DNA of 19,720 nt, from contig CAJUMX010000027.1 of NCBI GenBank assembly GCA_910587705.1, positions 1-19,720 of the forward strand. The letters are read 5' to 3'. The notes under the pieces were generated by a model. That model saw nothing but the letters and a program-made list of their open reading frames with translations, made no database searches and had not been told where the DNA came from. The position numbers and the translations under genes were made by a program. Of this stretch, positions 7,597 to 13,971 are shown in pieces. This DNA comes from an uncultured Oscillibacter sp. (lineage in GTDB: Bacteria; Bacillota; Clostridia; Oscillospirales; Oscillospiraceae). Positions within the stretch are counted from its first letter, which is position 1. Each line of letters begins with the position of its first letter.

Positions 7597-8889
7597 TCAG
7601 CTGACGGTGAAGTACTTCTCGGGAATCTCCACGTCGGCGTTGCCCATGAAGCGGCCGGGGTCGCCCATGATATAGGTGTCCTGATAGATGAGGAACACAT
7701 TGTCGCTCTTGACTCCGGTGGTGGCGTTGGTGTATCCCGCGCCATTCCACTGGGCCTTGGGAGAGTAAACGTTCAGGGCCGCGGCCACCGCATCCATGTC
7801 GGTGATTTCGCTGACTCCGTTGATGACGTTTTTGGCGTGCTCGGCCAGGCCCGCAGACAGGGTATAGCCATAGGAGTAGGCCCAGGTGCCGAACTTGTTG
7901 GCAGCGCCCTTCTCCACCAGGGCGGACTCCACCTTGGCCAGGATCTTCTCAAAGTCGCCAGCCTCCTCGGTGAGGTCCAGGCCCAGAGCGCCGGGATAGC
8001 CCATCAGAGGAGAGGGCAGGTCGGCCTCGATGAAGTAGCCGCCGTATTCCACCAGCTGCTTGAGCAGGGGCTCGGTATGCGCGTCGTTGGTGCAGAAGTA
8101 GGCGGCGTTTTCACCATACTTCTGGACCCAAGCGGGGACGTTCTCCAGGATATAAGCCTGAGCGCCGGGGATACCCACGTCAGAGGTCGGGTCGGGAGCG
8201 GTCTCCAGAACGAACTCCATGCCAAACTCCTTGCAGGCCTCCTCCATGACGGCCACACGGCGGCTCATGGTCTCATAAGCCATGTGGCGGGGGAAGGAGA
8301 TGTGGACGAAGGTGTCCGCGCCCAGCTCGTGAGCGGTGCGGATGATCAGATAGCCGCGGGACACGAAGTCGTTGTTGCACACCAGGTCGGCAGCGGAGCC
8401 GATCTCGGGCAGGTCCTCGTGAGCCTCGCCGGCGATGCAGAGGATGTCGGGGCGGCGCTCCTTGATCTGGCGGAACGCCTCGGTGGTACCGGGGATGGAC
8501 TGGTTGACGATGACGGCCTTCATCAGGGGGTCATCGGACATGTTCACGATGGTCTGGATGGTCGTCTCCAGCTCCTCGGTGAAGTTGTCGGGATAGATGG
8601 CCAGGGTGACCTTATCCTCGCCGTACTTGGCCTGGAAGGCCTCGGCGCCGCGGCGGTCATCCTCGGACTGGGAGACAGAGCCGGTAACGATGCCAATGTG
8701 GTAGTCGCCGATACCGTCCTCCAGGGTGGCAGAACCGGAATCTCCCGCCTCGGGGGCGTCTCCGTCCTGCTGGGTCTGGCCGGCGTCAGAGGAGCCGCCC
8801 TGATCCTGCGCAGGGGTCTTGTCGCCGCCGCAGCCCGCGAGAGCCAAAAGCATCACGAGCGCCAGCAGCATGCTGAAAAACTTCTTCAT
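7597..8889 (-). CDS. Lipoprotein solute-binding protein of the ABC importer (DUF3798-like)
   Basis: First gene of the operon; presumably captures the substrate outside the membrane and delivers it to the permeases. From the ATG at 8889 (GGAGG six bases upstream) the product is 430 residues. It has a lipoprotein signal ending LALAGC with acylated Cys20, then a Ser/Gly/Gln/Asp-rich linker to about residue 55. The body begins YHIGIVTGSVSQSEDDRRGAEAF, which resembles the start of periplasmic-binding folds and which I recall from the DUF3798 family (Pfam PF12683), a relative of BMP/PnrA-type proteins. The frame stays open 22 codons further upstream, but that stretch is leader DNA with palindromes and no ribosome site. 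Family memory is unchecked; the substrate is unknown. Confidence 0.9.
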   Translation of the reverse strand: MKKFFSMLLALVMLLALAGCGGDKTPAQDQGGSSDAGQTQQDGDAPEAGDSGSATLEDGIGDYHIGIVTGSVSQSEDDRRGAEAFQAKYGEDKVTLAIYPDNFTEELETTIQTIVNMSDDPLMKAVIVNQSIPGTTEAFRQIKERRPDILCIAGEAHEDLPEIGSAADLVCNNDFVSRGYLIIRTAHELGADTFVHISFPRHMAYETMSRRVAVMEEACKEFGMEFVLETAPDPTSDVGIPGAQAYILENVPAWVQKYGENAAYFCTNDAHTEPLLKQLVEYGGYFIEADLPSPLMGYPGALGLDLTEEAGDFEKILAKVESALVEKGAANKFGTWAYSYGYTLSAGLAEHAKNVINGVSEITDMDAVAAALNVYSPKAQWNGAGYTNATTGVKSDNVFLIYQDTYIMGDPGRFMGNADVEIPEKYFTVS

Positions 8890-8937
8890 TGCAAACCTCC
8901 AAAAATTTTTGTGTCTTTCAGGCGTATACAATCCATC

Positions 8938-8963
8938 TTCATGGTTTGATGCCAAACCATGAA
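8938..8963 (-). promoter_or_regulatory. Inverted repeat in the leader of the ABC operon, candidate operator
   Basis: Perfect 11-bp arms TTCATGGTTTG and CAAACCATGAA flank four bases. It lies about 25-50 bases downstream of the predicted transcription start and 49 bases before the start codon. The TTTG-N4-CAAA core is reminiscent of XylR-type ROK operators, but the match is loose. In RNA it would also form a stable hairpin. Confidence 0.6.
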
Positions 8964-8964
8964 A

Positions 8965-8982
8965 AAAAGGCGTACGCCTTTT
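8965..8982 (-). promoter_or_regulatory. 18-bp perfect palindrome just after the operon's predicted transcription start
   Basis: AAAAGGCGTACGCCTTTT is fully self-complementary and sits about 12 bases downstream of the -10 box, a typical repressor position. On the transcribed strand the right arm continues as seven T residues, so the RNA could also act as a small terminator-like hairpin. I favour an operator because it is so close to the start, but cannot decide. Confidence 0.6.
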
Positions 8983-8993
8983 GAACGCTATCT

Positions 8994-9021
8994 ATTGTAA
9001 CAAAAATCCTGATTTTGTCAA
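8994..9021 (-). promoter_or_regulatory. Sigma-A promoter of the ABC transporter operon
   Basis: Minus-strand -35 TTGACA (9016-9021, perfect) and -10 TACAAT (8994-8999, five of six) are 16 bases apart in an AT-rich region. Transcription should start near 8987, giving a leader of about 100 bases that carries the two palindromes. Confidence 0.85.
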
Positions 9022-9064
9022 CCTCATTTTCTTTATTTACCATTTTTCCGGGGAAGCTCCACAA

Positions 9065-9101
9065 AAAAAGCCCCTGCGGAGCATCCGCAAGGACCTTTTT
9101 T
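9065..9101 (-). terminator. Intrinsic terminator of the chemoreceptor gene
   Basis: On the minus strand CCTTGCGGA pairs with TCCGCAGGG around a three-base loop and is followed by GCTTTTTT. One pair is G-U in minus-strand RNA but C-A in plus-strand RNA, which supports the minus orientation. It lies 26 bases past the chemoreceptor stop and ahead of the ABC operon promoter. Confidence 0.85.
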
Positions 9102-9126
9102 GATCGATTCTGCCGTCTGGGACCGC

Positions 9127-11091
9127 TTAATCCTTGGCAAGGGTAAACCGGTCCACCAGTTGTTTCAGGCTGGCCGCCTCGGCGGACAGCTCTTCACTGG
9201 CGGCGGCGCTTTCCTGGGCGGTGGCGCTGTTGGTCTGGACCACGGAGGAAATCTGGTCAATGCCCTCCGTAACCTGGGTGATGGCGGCGGTCTGGTTCTC
9301 CACGGCCGAGACCACAATGTTCATCTGGGTGGTCACGTGGCCGGCGGAGACGCTGGTCTGCTCCAGAGATTCGGTGACCTTCCCCACCGCCTGACTGCCC
9401 TCGGCGACGGCGACGATGGAGCCCTCGATCAACTCCTTGGTGGCCTTGGCGGCCTGGTCAGACCGGGTGGCCAGATTCCGCACCTCGTCGGCCACAACGG
9501 CGAAGCCCTTTCCGGCGGAGCCCGCCCGGGCGGCCTCCACGGCGGCGTTCAGCGCCAGGATGTTGGTCTGGAAGGCGATGTTTTCAATGGTGGCAATGAT
9601 CTTGGAAATCTCCTCGGAGGAGCTGGAAATCTTCTCCATGGCGGCGTTCAGCTCCTTGACGTGCTCCACGCTGACCCCCAGATGCCCGCCGGCCTCATTC
9701 ACGAAGTGCCCCGCCTCCTCGGCAGCGGCGGAGGTTTTCTTGGCGCTGTCGGAAATATCCGTGATGGTGGCGGCCAATTCCTCCACAGAGCTGGCCTGGG
9801 TCATGGAGCCCTGGCTCAGAGTCTGGGCCCCCATGGATACCTGATTGCTGGCGGAGGAAACCTGCCCGGCAGAGGCGTTGATCTGCCGCATGGTGCCGCT
9901 GAGCTCCTGCTTCAGCGTCCGCATGGACTGGAGAATGTTCTGGAAGTCCCCCACATAGGCATCCCGGTGGGCGGAGCGGATATCCAGATTCTGGTTTGCC
10001 ATTTCCGTGAGAAGATAGCTGATATCGTTGATGATGGTATTCAGGCCCGTTACCATCTCTGCTGTGGAGCGGGTTAGTTCCGCTGTCTCGTCCTGTCCCT
10101 TCGTCTTGGGAACCGGAGCCGACAGATCGCCCTCCACCAGCAGCTTCATCCGCGCGGCGCAGGCCCGCATGGGATCGCTGATGTTGCTGGACAGCTTCAA
10201 GGCCACCACGATGGAGGCCAAAATGGAGGCAATAATCACCAGCACATTGATGGCCATGCCGAAATATGTATCCGCCAGATAGTCCTTTTTCATGGCGGTG
10301 ACCGCCACGCTCCAGCCGTCGGTGCCGTCTACCGGGGCGTAAGCCGCGAAGCGGGGGCCGTCGGAATCACGGAAACTGCCGAAGCCCACCTTCCCCTGGC
10401 GCATCTCCGCATGAATAGCCGCCAGCTGCTTCAAGGACGAATCGCTTTGGGCCTCCCGCTCAATATTCTGGGTGGTGATGGTTTCCAGGGTGACGTCGGC
10501 GATGGTGTCTCCATCCTTGTTGATCATATAGGACCGGCTGTTTTCGCTGACCTGGATCGAGGATACAATGTCGTTCAGGAAGGTCTCCGGCGGGACAAAG
10601 TACACCACGCCCGCAATGCTCCCGCGGTTGGAATAGACCGGCGCGGCCACCATAATGGACAGCTCTCCGGTGATCTTGCTGACCAGGGGCTGGGAGACGT
10701 AGACATTCCCCTTCATCGCCTGCTGGACATACTCCCGGTCGGAATAGTCTTTCCCGTCAAAAAGGCTGATGCCATCCATGCCGATGAGATTGCCCCGCTG
10801 GAAGCCATGAAGGCTGACCCGTTCGTCCACGATGGCCTTCTTCTCCTCCACCGATGTGACGGAATTGGCCAGCTGGGAAATGCGCCCCGTGTCCATGGCC
10901 ACATTCTTATAGGCAATCAGTTCCTCTTCAATGCGCTCGGAAGCCAGGACGGCGGTCTCGCTCATCATCTGCTCCACTGTGGCAAGAGTGCTCCGGTAAT
11001 TCAGCCCGATGCTGGCGCCTCCCACCACGAACAGCGCAATTAGGACTGTCGCCATCAGACATACCGTAATCTTTTTTCGGATACTGTTCAT
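9127..11091 (-). CDS. Methyl-accepting chemotaxis protein with dCache-type sensor
   Basis: Transmembrane chemoreceptor signalling to CheA/CheW, 654 residues. Layout: TM1 at about 9-31; an extracellular sensor at about 32-275 with the double-Cache pattern (DREYVQQAMKG, YVSQPLVSKITGE, VAAPVYSNRGSIAGVV, then a second module with YMINKDGDTIAD); TM2 at about 278-300; HAMP to about 352; and a long signalling helical hairpin whose tip carries IAFQTNILALNAAVEAARAG and GKGFAVVADEVRNLA. The DREY segment lacks the RxWY pattern of amino-acid-binding dCache sensors, so the ligand is open. No CheR-docking pentapeptide at the C-terminus. It has its own promoter and terminator. Its place beside a binding-protein operon is suggestive but no proof of a link. 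The ribosome site at 11091 (GGTGGAGAG) is weak. Confidence 0.95.
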   Translation of the reverse strand: MNSIRKKITVCLMATVLIALFVVGGASIGLNYRSTLATVEQMMSETAVLASERIEEELIAYKNVAMDTGRISQLANSVTSVEEKKAIVDERVSLHGFQRGNLIGMDGISLFDGKDYSDREYVQQAMKGNVYVSQPLVSKITGELSIMVAAPVYSNRGSIAGVVYFVPPETFLNDIVSSIQVSENSRSYMINKDGDTIADVTLETITTQNIEREAQSDSSLKQLAAIHAEMRQGKVGFGSFRDSDGPRFAAYAPVDGTDGWSVAVTAMKKDYLADTYFGMAINVLVIIASILASIVVALKLSSNISDPMRACAARMKLLVEGDLSAPVPKTKGQDETAELTRSTAEMVTGLNTIINDISYLLTEMANQNLDIRSAHRDAYVGDFQNILQSMRTLKQELSGTMRQINASAGQVSSASNQVSMGAQTLSQGSMTQASSVEELAATITDISDSAKKTSAAAEEAGHFVNEAGGHLGVSVEHVKELNAAMEKISSSSEEISKIIATIENIAFQTNILALNAAVEAARAGSAGKGFAVVADEVRNLATRSDQAAKATKELIEGSIVAVAEGSQAVGKVTESLEQTSVSAGHVTTQMNIVVSAVENQTAAITQVTEGIDQISSVVQTNSATAQESAAASEELSAEAASLKQLVDRFTLAKD

Positions 11092-11147
11092 CTCTCCACC
11101 CCTATTTTTTTGTCCGGACTTCGCCGGCTCCCAATTTGCATGGCTTC

Positions 11148-11177
11148 ATTATAGGGGCCTGGAAGCCCTTTTGTCAA
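11148..11177 (-). promoter_or_regulatory. Sigma-A promoter of the chemoreceptor gene
   Basis: Minus-strand -35 TTGACA (11172-11177) and -10 TATAAT (11148-11153) are both perfect, with an 18-base spacer. The leader to the ATG at 11091 is about 50 bases. It is divergent from the capA promoter, with about 85 bases between the two -35 boxes. I see no sigma-28 (flagellar/chemotaxis) promoter here. Confidence 0.88.
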
Positions 11178-11262
11178 TGCTTTCCTCGGATTTTCACTCC
11201 CCCAAAAAAGCGGGTGGCGGAGGGCCCGGCGGGGCAGGGGACGCACCGGGGCGGCCCCCTCG

Positions 11263-11291
11263 TTGACAGGGCCCGGGAAAACCGCTATAAT
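11263..11291 (+). promoter_or_regulatory. Perfect-consensus sigma-A promoter of the CapA-family gene
   Basis: TTGACA (11263-11268), a 17-base spacer and TATAAT (11286-11291): both hexamers and the spacing are ideal. The leader of about 60 bases contains a small GGAGC/GCTCC hairpin just before the ribosome site AAAGGAGG (11343-11350). Confidence 0.92.
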
Positions 11292-11357
11292 CAGGCTAAA
11301 AGCCCCGGAAAATCGGAGCTTTCGCAGGCTCCGCTTCCCTGGAAAGGAGGTCTCCCC

Positions 11358-12575
11358 ATGAAACGGCACCTCCCTGCCCTCCTGCTCTGCCTGGCGCTGC
11401 TTTTGAGCGCCTGCGGCAGCCTTTCTGCCGAAGTGGCAGTTCCCGGCCTCTCCTCTGCTTTAGAGGAATCTCCGGCCCCCCTTCCCACGGCATTTGAAGA
11501 GCCCCCCGTCCCGGAGGAGCCCCCCACTGTGGCCACCCTGGCGGTTTGTGGCGACGCTATGAGCCATATGCCCATTACCAACGACGCCTGGAACGGGGAG
11601 CGGTATGACTACGCCCGGATCATGGCCGCCGCCAAGCCCTATGTGGAGGCGGCGGACTACGCTGTGGTCAACCTGGAGACCACCCTCTCCGGCGGTCCCC
11701 CCTACTCCGGTTATCCCGCCTTCAACTCCCCCGATGATCTGGCCTACGACCTCAAGGCCCTGGGCTTCGACCTGTGCCTCACCGCCAACAACCACAGCCT
11801 GGACCGGGGCTTCTCCGGCCTCAGCCGGACGCTGGACGTGCTGGACGCGGCGGGGCTGGCCCATGTGGGCTCCAGCCGCACCCAGGAGGAGCAGGACCAC
11901 AACATCGCCGTGGCTGACGTGGGGGGAATTTCGGTGGCCTTCCTGGGCTATACTTACGGCACCAACGGCATCCCGCTGCCCAAAAAGCACCCCTATGCCC
12001 TCAATGTCTTTCACACCGACTACCTGACCACCCTCTCCCAGCCGGACTGGGACCGTCTGTCCGCAGACCTGGAGGCGGCGCAGGCTATGGAGACGGACCT
12101 CATCGCGGTGATGGTACACTGGGGGCTGGAATACAAGCTGACGCAAAACCGCTATCAGGAGGAGCTGGCGGATTTCCTCTTTGAACACGGGGCAAACATC
12201 ATCCTGGGGGGCCACTCCCATGTGCCCCAGCCCATGGAGCTCCAGGCTCTCGCCGACGGGCGGCAGGGCTTCGTGTGCTACTCTCTGGGGAACTTCATCT
12301 CCTCCCAGACCAAGCCCAATACAGACACAACGGCAGTATTGACCCTGACCCTAACCCGGGACAACGAGACCGGAGAAACCCAGGTTACAGATTACGCCTA
12401 CGTCCCCCTGTATATGCTCCGCCGGGCGGCGGGAGCCTCCCCTCGCTTCGAGCTAGTGGATATTCACGCGGCCTTGCATTCCGGTGAGACTGGGGAAGCC
12501 CTCCGGCAAAAGCTACGCAAGGCCCTGGAAACCTGCTATACCGTCTTTGGCCCGGAGCGGACCCACGAAAACTAA
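11358..12575 (+). CDS. CapA-family lipoprotein (poly-gamma-glutamate synthesis-type metallophosphoesterase fold)
   Basis: Predicted surface lipoprotein, 405 residues. The N-terminus is a lipoprotein signal (LLLSAC, Cys19) followed by a Pro/Glu-rich linker to about residue 55. The body is a CapA/PgsA calcineurin-like domain with its motifs in order: VCGDAMSHMP, VVNLETTLSG, LTANNHSLDRG, VHWGLEYKL, LGGHSHVPQPM, YSLGNFISS. The His, Asn and Asp residues in these are the expected metal-site positions. ATG at 11358 is chosen because AAAGGAGG lies seven bases upstream and the lipoprotein signal follows at once; the frame is open further upstream through the promoter, which cannot be coding. In Bacillus, CapA works with CapB/CapC in polyglutamate export, but no such partners are here. 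The gene stands alone, so a capsule role is not supported; a wall-linked phosphoesterase or hydrolase role is possible. Confidence 0.92.
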   Translation: MKRHLPALLLCLALLLSACGSLSAEVAVPGLSSALEESPAPLPTAFEEPPVPEEPPTVATLAVCGDAMSHMPITNDAWNGERYDYARIMAAAKPYVEAADYAVVNLETTLSGGPPYSGYPAFNSPDDLAYDLKALGFDLCLTANNHSLDRGFSGLSRTLDVLDAAGLAHVGSSRTQEEQDHNIAVADVGGISVAFLGYTYGTNGIPLPKKHPYALNVFHTDYLTTLSQPDWDRLSADLEAAQAMETDLIAVMVHWGLEYKLTQNRYQEELADFLFEHGANIILGGHSHVPQPMELQALADGRQGFVCYSLGNFISSQTKPNTDTTAVLTLTLTRDNETGETQVTDYAYVPLYMLRRAAGASPRFELVDIHAALHSGETGEALRQKLRKALETCYTVFGPERTHEN

Positions 12576-12580
12576 GGCAA

Positions 12581-12614
12581 GAGCGCCGTCCCGATGGGAC
12601 GGCGCTCACGTTTT
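12581..12614. terminator. Intrinsic terminator between the convergent CapA-family and ROK genes
   Basis: A perfect 12-bp stem (GAGCGCCGTCCC with GGGACGGCGCTC) has a three-base loop, followed on the plus strand by ACGTTTT. It begins six bases after the capA stop and ends 11 bases before the ROK stop, so it probably serves both genes, more efficiently in the plus direction. Confidence 0.85.
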
Positions 12615-12624
12615 GCCCATGTAC

Positions 12625-13743
12625 TCAAAGCCCCTGGAAAAACGCCTCCACCTGGGTCAGCGCTGCTCCCATGGCAGCGGCCTCCTGGGAACAGCGGCTG
12701 TACTTTAAATAAGAGGAATCCGGCTCAAAGGGGTTTCGCTCCGCCAGCAGCGCCCGCAGCAGCTCCCCGAATTCCTCCAGGCAGGCCCCCACGCGGCCTC
12801 CCACCACCATGTCGCAGTCAAAGCTGACGTGAAGGTTGTTCACCGCCGCCGCCAGGCACTCCAGATACTCCCGCCAGAGCCCCCGCTTCTCGGAATCCCC
12901 GGAGCGGAGCTCCTCGAAAAAGGCGGAGAGGCTGCCTCCGGCGTGCTCCGCCAGGACTTTAGCGGAGCAATAGGCGTCCAGACAGCCCGCCTTCCCGCAC
13001 CAGCAGGGGCGGCCACCGGGAATCAGGGTTGTGTGGCCAAACTCCCCGGCCCGAAGGCGGTCTCCCCGGTAAAGCGCCCCGTCTCGAAGGATGGCTCCGC
13101 CCACGGTATCGTCCAGGGAGAGGTAAACCATGTCCCCCTCCGTGTCCCGAAGCTCCGACAAACCGGCGGCGTGGGCGGTATTGAGACAGTGGCAGGGCCA
13201 GGGAATCCGCTGGGTGAAGCGGCTAAGCGGCACGTTTCGCAGCCCCAGGGCGTGGGAGTCCCGCAGGAGCTCCCGCTCCTCATCCACGATGCCGGGGAGG
13301 GCGACGCCCACTCCCAAAATCCGGTCCGCCGCGCCGCTGGCCTCCACAAACCGCTGGAGCAGGCCCCCTAGGTACTGAAAGTATATGTCCTCCATGGAAA
13401 AACGCAGCGCCCCCGTGGCCTGACGCAGCAGGGTTCCCCCCAGGTCCACCAGCGCCACGCTCACATGGTCCGCCGTCAGGTCCACACCCACCGCCACCCG
13501 GGCGTCTCGCACAGGGGCGTAGGCCTTGGCCTTCCGGCCGCCGGTGGAGGCATACATGCCGTCCTCCCGGACCAGTCCCAGGTCCGTCAGCTCCTTCACG
13601 TTCTGCAAAATTGTGGGCCAGCTCAAGGCCAGCCTCTGGGTCAACTCCATCTGGGAAACCCGGTCGCTTTTCAGGATACAGCGCAGGGTGTTCACCCGGT
13701 TGCGCCGCTTGACATCCATGTTGTTGGCGGGAGATGTGGTCAT
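12625..13743 (-). CDS. ROK-family (NagC/XylR-type) transcriptional repressor
   Basis: DNA-binding regulator of 372 residues. The N-terminal ~75 residues form a winged helix-turn-helix (VSQMELTQRLALSWPTILQNVKEL, then GLVREDG). The rest is a ROK sugar-kinase-like fold: AVGVDLTADHVSVALVDLGG, GVGVALPGIVDEE, and the zinc motif GGRPCWCGKAGC with its upstream GHTTLIPGG. The usual kinase signature N-D/E-A-N reads NTAH here (in CLNTAHAAG), so the catalytic acid is missing and the protein is a sensor, not a sugar kinase. ATG at 13743 has GAGGAG only two bases upstream, with AAGGA further out, so the start may be off by a few codons; Met9 is an alternative without a better site. It is divergent from the lipase/glycerol-kinase pair and has an inverted repeat at its own promoter. 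The effector is unknown. Confidence 0.92.
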   Translation of the reverse strand: MTTSPANNMDVKRRNRVNTLRCILKSDRVSQMELTQRLALSWPTILQNVKELTDLGLVREDGMYASTGGRKAKAYAPVRDARVAVGVDLTADHVSVALVDLGGTLLRQATGALRFSMEDIYFQYLGGLLQRFVEASGAADRILGVGVALPGIVDEERELLRDSHALGLRNVPLSRFTQRIPWPCHCLNTAHAAGLSELRDTEGDMVYLSLDDTVGGAILRDGALYRGDRLRAGEFGHTTLIPGGRPCWCGKAGCLDAYCSAKVLAEHAGGSLSAFFEELRSGDSEKRGLWREYLECLAAAVNNLHVSFDCDMVVGGRVGACLEEFGELLRALLAERNPFEPDSSYLKYSRCSQEAAAMGAALTQVEAFFQGL

Positions 13744-13764
13744 GGCTCCTCATTCCTTATTTGT

Positions 13765-13783
13765 TTTATAAAGACTTTATAAA
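13765..13783. promoter_or_regulatory. 19-bp inverted repeat at the ROK transcription start, candidate autoregulatory operator
   Basis: TTTATAAAG and CTTTATAAA are exact inverted arms around a single A. The repeat starts one base downstream of the predicted -10 box of the ROK gene and so covers its transcription start. The AT-rich symmetric form and position fit a ROK-family operator. It lies about 90 bases upstream of the divergent lipase promoter. Confidence 0.7.
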
Positions 13784-13784
13784 C

Positions 13785-13813
13785 AGCATAGCGGATTTCC
13801 TCTCAAATGGCAA
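13785..13813 (-). promoter_or_regulatory. Probable sigma-A promoter of the ROK repressor gene
   Basis: Minus-strand TTGCCA (13808-13813, five of six) and TATGCT (13785-13790, four of six) have a 17-base spacer. The start would fall inside the adjacent inverted repeat, giving a leader of about 35 bases. Weaker than the other promoters in the window. Confidence 0.6.
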
Positions 13814-13869
13814 GTCCTTTTCGGGAAAATCGGGAAAAATCTTCCGGGCAGGTCTGCCGCCGCTTTGGG

Positions 13870-13898
13870 TTGACAGGGGCGGCAGAGCACGGTATACT
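13870..13898 (+). promoter_or_regulatory. Sigma-A promoter of the lipase-glycerol kinase operon
   Basis: TTGACA (13870-13875), a 17-base spacer and TATACT (13893-13898, five of six). The leader of about 65 bases has an AT-rich stretch and then a GGGCGC/GCGCCC hairpin (13937-13953) just upstream of the AGGAGG site, which could modulate translation. A direct repeat CGGGAAAA-T-CGGGAAAA lies at 13822-13838, upstream of the -35 box. Confidence 0.88.
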
Positions 13899-13971
13899 TT
13901 TCTCAATTCCTTTATTTTCCGGCTATTCAAATGACAGGGCGCTTCCCGCGCCCGGAACAGGAGGAGCAGCG

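Noticed and set aside
7441..8949. 502-codon open frame on the plus strand, opposite the binding-protein gene
   Set aside because: It is the antisense of a recognisable lipoprotein gene. The translation is a His/Gly/Val/Leu-rich low-complexity product with no motif, and there is no ribosome site. Long antisense frames are expected at this GC content.
8890..8955. 22-codon N-terminal extension of the binding lipoprotein
   Set aside because: It has no ribosome site, overlaps the leader palindrome and would bury the lipoprotein signal. The start at 8889 has GGAGG at proper spacing and an immediate signal peptide.
11136..11357. Upstream in-frame extension of the CapA-family gene
   Set aside because: It would run through the perfect promoter at 11263-11291 and put the lipoprotein signal inside the protein. 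The ATG at 11358 has an ideal ribosome site.
11358..12575. Capsule (poly-gamma-glutamate) biosynthesis locus
   Set aside because: Only a CapA-fold protein is present. No CapB ligase, CapC or CapD transpeptidase lies nearby, and solitary CapA-family lipoproteins are common in Clostridia.
12625..13743. Glucokinase or other ROK sugar kinase
   Set aside because: An N-terminal winged helix and the loss of the catalytic acid (NTAH) mark it as a regulator.
13870..13971. Catabolite-repression (cre) site at the lipase-glpK promoter
   Set aside because: I looked for the TGWAANCGNTNWCA pattern around the promoter and found no acceptable match.
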